DNA of 64,000 bases from the NCBI RefSeq assembly GCF_026278345.1, contig NZ_CP111085.1, positions 942,001-1,006,000 of the forward strand, read 5' to 3'. The stretch comes from Tellurirhabdus rosea. GTDB lineage: Bacteria; Bacteroidota; Bacteroidia; Cytophagales; Spirosomataceae. Under the pieces are notes generated by a model. The model did no database searches. It was not told the DNA's origin and saw only the letters and a list, made by a program, of their open reading frames with translations. A program made the translations under genes and the position numbers. Below are positions 59,657 to 64,000 of this stretch, one piece after another. How positions within the stretch are numbered: position 1 is the first letter of the stretch; each line of letters starts with the position of its first letter.

Positions 59657-62600
59657 TTAGTTGAAGATATAGCGCAGCCCGATCTGAGCCTGCCATACGT
59701 TATCAACCGTGATGCTCTTCGTGAACGAGTCACGCAGGAGGATCGTCTTGCCGTCAACCACCTGGGTAGCCAGACGGTAGGTCGGCGTAGCAGCCGTGGC
59801 CGCAGTGTTGTTGGCAATCGTCAGCGGCGTGTTCGTCGTGGCGGCGTAACCTACACCCCACTTGTTACTCAGCAGGTTACCTACGTTCAGGATGTCGGCA
59901 CGGAGCTGAATCGTGTTGCGGTTGCCTTTGCGGCCCGTCTTCACGTAGAACTCCTGGGTCACCGTGAAGTCGGCGCGGGTCAGCCACGGGAAGTAACCTC
60001 CGTTACGCTCGGCGTACTGACCGCGGCGCGTCCGCAGGTACTCGTTATTTTCGATGTACTGCTCGAAAGCGGCCTGCTGCTGTTCCGGCGTGAACGTGAT
60101 GGCGTTGGCACCGGTGCCCACCGTCAGGGGAGCAAAGGTAAAGTCAGACGCTTTGTTCGGCACAAAAATCAGGTCGTTGTTCTGGCCGTCGCCGTTCAGG
60201 TCGTTACCGTAACGGTACGATACTTTACCGCCGCTGTTGGAGGTCAGACCCAGCGTGAACATCGTCGAACCACCGAACTTGCCGCCGTAGTTGATGCGGT
60301 AGTTGGCATAACCGATGATGCGGTGACGCTGGTCGTTATCGCCGTACGATTCGGTCAGGTAGTTCTGTCCGTATACCGTCGGGATGTCGGCCTGTACCGT
60401 TGAGCCAACTGACTGCAGGTCACGAGCGTAACCGTACGTGTAGGCCAGCATACCGCCAAATCCGTTCGTGGCCGGCTTCTCCAGCTTCGCCGTCAACGTG
60501 TAAGCATACCCTACGTCAGTATTTCTCAGCACGAACACGTTGGTAACGGCTGTGTTGGTAAAGCGAGCAATGTTGATCGGGCTGGTTGCGGCACCCTGTG
60601 AGCCCGACAGGCCGGAAGCCTGAAAGCGATCGCGGGTGTCAACGCCGGAGAAGTCACGGTCAGCCGCCTTCAGGTTGGCATCGATGTACCGAACGCCGTT
60701 GATCGTCTTGTTGTAGATAAATTCTGCTGTACCAATCAGGCCGAACGGTAGCTTCTGGTCAACGGCAATGTTGGTTTTCCAGAGCGAGGGGTATTTCAGG
60801 TTCGGGTCCGTCGCGTTAACAACATACGGAGACAGTTTCGTGATGTCAACTTTCGTCGGGTCAGGACGAACCGCCACCGGCAGTTGGCTCGGGTCGGTCA
60901 CGAACGGAATGGCCGTCGTGTTCGTCAGGCTGATCAGGGCCGTGTTCACCCCGTTGTTACCCAGCTGGTTCGACACCAGTACCTGCGGAATCCGTGAGAC
61001 GAAGATACCCGTACCACCGCGCACCTGCGTTGACTTGTCACCGAATACGTCCCAGTTCAGACCCAGACGCGGCGACAGCAGCAGCCGGTTTTTCGGGAAG
61101 GCGCCCGTGCTGACACGGTAAGGGGCGTTATTCTCGTCACGGAATGTCAGACCAGCAACCACCGGGTTGTTGAAGTCCTTCGCCAGCGACTGGTCGTAAG
61201 CGAAGATGTCGCCGCGGACACCGGCCGTCACCTTGAAGTTCGGCGTCACCTGGAATTCATCCTGGAGGTAAACGCTGTACGTGCTTGACTCCAGTTTCTG
61301 CCAAGGCTCAGCACCGCCCGGCAGCAGCGAGTAACGCAGGTTGTAACGGGCCACCGAAACCGGTGACGTCGTAGCCGTCGGGTTGTTTTTGGCAAACAAC
61401 GCTGCGTTTTTGAAATCAGCAAGGGAGTTGTAGACGTACACCCCGTTAGACGACGGGAAGAACAGGTTGTTCGACACGAACTTCTCATAAGCCAGACCCA
61501 GCGTCAGCGTGTGCTTACCGGCGAAGTAGCTCAGGTTGTTCGTGATGTTCAGCGTCGAATAGTTCAGGCGGTTGCTCGGCGTGAACGGATCGAAACCGAT
61601 GGACATATACGTCGTACCACCCGCCTGGTTCAGAATGTCGATCGTCGGGAACAGACCCGTTTTGTACTCACGGTCTTCGATCTGCTTGTTGTAGGTGGCA
61701 ACCAGGTTGTTGGCAATTTTGCTGCTGAACGTAGAGTTCAGTTCTGCCGCGAACGAACGGGTGTTATCCGCGATCAGGTAACCTGAGTTCTCCGGCGACA
61801 GAGCGTCCTGGCGGTTCGTCCGGTTACCGTTACCGGCCGTGTTCGAGCTGTTGGAGTTGCTGATAATCACGCCCGTCTGCGAATCGTGGTGTGAGTAACG
61901 CAGCGCCAGTTTGTGCTTGTCGCTGATGTTGTAGTCAAAGCGGATCAGGCCTTTCGTGCTCGTCACGTCGTTGTTGAAGCCGTCAAACGGACCGAGGTCG
62001 CGGTTGAAGTTGGTCTTCATGAAGCTGGTGATGTCCGTTACGTCGGCCTGCGTCACGCGGGATACGTTACCGGAAGTCTGACCACGGTTCACGAACCAGT
62101 CCAGAGCGGGCGTGCTCGACGAGAATCGTTCAACGTTCGCAAAAAAGAACAGTTTGTTTTTGATGATCGGGCCACCTACCCGGAAGCCGAACGTCTGTTC
62201 GTTGATGTTTACCGCCGGAATTTCTTTTCCGTCTGCTTTTTTACCGACCATCCGGAACGGATTCTTGCTGTTGCGGAACAGGTAGTAGGCAGAACCCGAT
62301 ACGTCGTTGGTTCCGGAACGCGTGACGGCGTTGATACCGGCACCGGCAAAACCGGACTGGCGCACGTCGAACGGAGCGACGTTCAGTTGGATTTCGTCCA
62401 GCGCGTCGATAGAAACGGCGGTCGTACCCGTCCGGCCACCCGCCTGTGCTGAAGAGCCCAGACCGAAACCGTTGTTGAACACCGAACCGTCGATAGTGAA
62501 GTTGTTGAAACGGCTGTCCTGACCACCGAACGAGCGGCCGTTGCCGTAGGCGTTGTACTTGGTGATGTCGTTCACCGTCCGGCCAATGGTCGGAATGGAG

Positions 62601-63064
62601 TTGATCGCGTCGCGGCCGAAGGTGGCGGCGGCACCCGTACGCTCCGAGCTGAAGATATCGCTGCGGTTGCCCGTCACGGTTACTTCAGAAAGCTGCGTGC
62701 TGGCGTCCGTCAGTTTAAAATCGACGTTGGCGGCAGTACCGAGGTTGGCAAAAATGCCTTCTTTCACCTGCTCGTCGAAACCGACAAACGTAACGGTGAT
62801 TTTGTAGGGGCCACCGACCCGTACGTTCGGAAGCGTGTAGCGACCTGAGTTGTTGGTCACCGAACCGTAGCGCGTACCCGACGGAACGTGAATGGCTACG
62901 ACCGTAGCTCCCGGCAGTTCCGAGCCTTTGTCATCCAGGATAATCCCGTTGATGGCCGAGGATGTTACTTGTGCATTGACCTGGGTTAAACCCATAAAAA
63001 TAGCAGCCAGGACCATGAAAAGTCGCCAAGCTGCCTTTTGCCTTCGTACAAGTTGAAGAGACAT
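59657..63064 (-). CDS. Oar-like TonB-dependent outer-membrane protein
   Basis: The 1135-residue receptor has a signal peptide (to about residue 31, QVNAQ). A carboxypeptidase regulatory-like domain follows (about 35-120: [43 protein letters not shown]), then a plug region ([72 protein letters not shown]). The barrel ends in LRYIFN. The [11 protein letters not shown] plug motif and the length above 1,000 residues mark the Oar family, not SusC. The ligand is unknown and there is no SusD. A terminator follows, and a 557-bp AT-rich region precedes it. Confidence 0.94.
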   Translation of the reverse strand: MSLQLVRRQKAAWRLFMVLAAIFMGLTQVNAQVTSSAINGIILDDKGSELPGATVVAIHVPSGTRYGSVTNNSGRYTLPNVRVGGPYKITVTFVGFDEQVKEGIFANLGTAANVDFKLTDASTQLSEVTVTGNRSDIFSSERTGAAATFGRDAINSIPTIGRTVNDITKYNAYGNGRSFGGQDSRFNNFTIDGSVFNNGFGLGSSAQAGGRTGTTAVSIDALDEIQLNVAPFDVRQSGFAGAGINAVTRSGTNDVSGSAYYLFRNSKNPFRMVGKKADGKEIPAVNINEQTFGFRVGGPIIKNKLFFFANVERFSSSTPALDWFVNRGQTSGNVSRVTQADVTDITSFMKTNFNRDLGPFDGFNNDVTSTKGLIRFDYNISDKHKLALRYSHHDSQTGVIISNSNSSNTAGNGNRTNRQDALSPENSGYLIADNTRSFAAELNSTFSSKIANNLVATYNKQIEDREYKTGLFPTIDILNQAGGTTYMSIGFDPFTPSNRLNYSTLNITNNLSYFAGKHTLTLGLAYEKFVSNNLFFPSSNGVYVYNSLADFKNAALFAKNNPTATTSPVSVARYNLRYSLLPGGAEPWQKLESSTYSVYLQDEFQVTPNFKVTAGVRGDIFAYDQSLAKDFNNPVVAGLTFRDENNAPYRVSTGAFPKNRLLLSPRLGLNWDVFGDKSTQVRGGTGIFVSRIPQVLVSNQLGNNGVNTALISLTNTTAIPFVTDPSQLPVAVRPDPTKVDITKLSPYVVNATDPNLKYPSLWKTNIAVDQKLPFGLIGTAEFIYNKTINGVRYIDANLKAADRDFSGVDTRDRFQASGLSGSQGAATSPINIARFTNTAVTNVFVLRNTDVGYAYTLTAKLEKPATNGFGGMLAYTYGYARDLQSVGSTVQADIPTVYGQNYLTESYGDNDQRHRIIGYANYRINYGGKFGGSTMFTLGLTSNSGGKVSYRYGNDLNGDGQNNDLIFVPNKASDFTFAPLTVGTGANAITFTPEQQQAAFEQYIENNEYLRTRRGQYAERNGGYFPWLTRADFTVTQEFYVKTGRKGNRNTIQLRADILNVGNLLSNKWGVGYAATTNTPLTIANNTAATAATPTYRLATQVVDGKTILLRDSFTKSITVDNVWQAQIGLRYIFN

Positions 63065-63621
63065 GAAGTTGGTTAAGTTTGATTATGAGAGTGATTGTGT
63101 AATGCTTACTGCCGAGTGTTGCGCCGCCCGGGTATTAATTAGCGAACGGCCTTGCAACTGCCGTAAACGGCTTACTCCAAATCTGCTGCAAAGAAACACG
63201 AAACATTTGTTATCAAAAAACCTTTATCTCCAAAAAATACATTTTTAAGCGCTTCTTAACATTGCGTTAATATTGCACAAAATACGACGTATAGTCACCA
63301 GATTGCGCGTTTTTTGTGACTAAAACATTAAAATATAGTTAATGGAGCATTCAAAAAGGCTCTATCCTTCTTTTTATTCCTTTTTCTTTTTATAAATCCA
63401 GAAGCGGTAAATAGAACTAAGCAAAGGTGAAATTATACAATTTCAAAAACGTAAAATAATTGTGCAGGCGGAAAAGTACCAAAATCTATTTGGCGTATCC
63501 GACTTCCGGCAAATTTATTTTTCGGTCTGATGAATCCAGGCTGCGCATTCCGGCTTCCGTTGGACCGAACAAAAAAATCCGGCCGCTACCAGCAGCCGGA
63601 TCGTAGCCTGTCAAAAAAACG
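63065..63621. other. 557-bp intergenic region upstream of the Oar-like gene
   Basis: It is clearly AT-rich between about 63180 and 63530. It carries the DUF4397 terminator at its right end and no supported gene. I found no exact TAnnTTTG box facing the receptor gene, though an A-rich near match (AAAAAATA read on the + strand) lies around 63235. Confidence 0.5.
63569..63601 (-). terminator. rho-independent terminator of the DUF4397 gene
   Basis: The stem ATCCGGC/GCCGGAT (63577-63601), with GCT/AGC inside, is followed by seven or eight T on the - strand. Confidence 0.85.
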
Positions 63622-63999
63622 CTAGTTATTCTGAATCACGCCGACCATCGGTGCATTCGCTCCGCTACCTCCCCGCAGGCCGTACGCATAAATCGTGTAG
63701 AGCCGGCCGCTGGCTGCCGTGAGGTTCGTCGAGGCCAGTACGGTCGTGCCGGAGCGGACTTCGGCCCGGAACGTTCTGGCCGGCACCCGGGTAAAGCTGG
63801 AAAAATTGACCGCTGACGTTCCGCTTCCGGCCGTGGTGGCCCGGAACCCACGGGCCGCGTAAGTCACCGTTGGCCCGGTAGTGGCAGGAACCAGAACCAG
63901 CGACAGGTTCCCGCCGTTGGGCACCAGGTTGAAAAAGCGGATGCCCGCGCTGTCGGCGGGAGCGGCGGTCAGCACATCGGTGACGACCAGAAAGCGCGG
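63622..63999 (-). CDS. DUF4397 domain protein, 5' part outside window
   Basis: The frame is open to the right edge, so only the C-terminal 125 residues are seen. A GTG at 63975 is internal and not a start. The visible part has AGIRFFNLVPNGGNLSLVLV and then FRAEVRSGTTVLASTNLTA and GRLYTIYAYGLRGG, the alternating strands of the DUF4397 family. These are usually secreted or lipoprotein envelope proteins of unknown function. The signal peptide would lie outside the window. A strong terminator follows. Confidence 0.8.
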   Translation of the reverse strand, partial: PRFLVVTDVLTAAPADSAGIRFFNLVPNGGNLSLVLVPATTGPTVTYAARGFRATTAGSGTSAVNFSSFTRVPARTFRAEVRSGTTVLASTNLTAASGRLYTIYAYGLRGGSGANAPMVGVIQNN

Positions 64000-64000
64000 G

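Overview
The window looks like chromosome from a member of the Bacteroidota, most likely Cytophagales/Spirosomaceae (a Spirosoma, Larkinella or Rudanella relative). The reasons are a SusC/SusD pair, several TonB-dependent receptors with carboxypeptidase-regulatory N-termini, many LytTR regulators, PorT-like barrels, a PafA-type phosphatase, -7 boxes of the form TAnnTTTG, no obvious Shine-Dalgarno sites, and fairly high GC by eye. No tRNA, rRNA, CRISPR array, prophage or transposase was seen.

Layout. 1-10.6 kb: a cut-off alpha/beta hydrolase, an SDR enzyme, a DUF937/OmpA protein, pheS, two stand-alone LytTR proteins, an LpxR-type protein, two paralogous PorT-like barrels and radA. 11-21.5 kb: a DUF5686 protein, a sugar porter, a TonB receptor, a 7TM-LytTR sensor, and a tryptophan-2,3-dioxygenase-like gene with a secreted sugar epimerase-like gene. 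21.6-31.9 kb: small secreted proteins, an AT-rich orphan response regulator, pgeF, a YeaQ protein, birA, rsfS, ftsH, two unknown envelope proteins and lpxH. 32-38 kb: a CPBP protease-DUF2007-cdsA operon, dusB, a DMT transporter, a biotinyl protein, pyrH and frr. 38-45 kb: susD-susC, then the nucleotide-sugar pair ugd and UDP-glucuronate decarboxylase (UDP-Glc to UDP-GlcA to UDP-Xyl). 45.5-53.5 kb: an acyl-CoA dehydrogenase, TerC, and a duplicated module of serine-hydrolase lipoprotein, small outer-membrane barrel and membrane-bound LytTR regulator. 53.5-64 kb: a Lys/Ala-rich secreted protein, PafA, a CrtW-like ketolase, a polyprenyl synthetase, a patatin, a GDPD, an Oar-like TonB receptor and a cut-off DUF4397 protein.

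Two things stand out. First, a dispersed family of intergenic palindromes has arms built from degenerate 7-bp direct repeats around a short core such as TTGCTTCGC or TAAGCTCCGC. They mostly sit tight against stop codons; the best has a 38-bp perfect stem. Second, the 47.8-53.4 kb region carries two diverged copies of a three-gene module. One hydrolase-barrel pair is inverted relative to the other, and one regulator copy is interrupted by a single in-frame stop codon.
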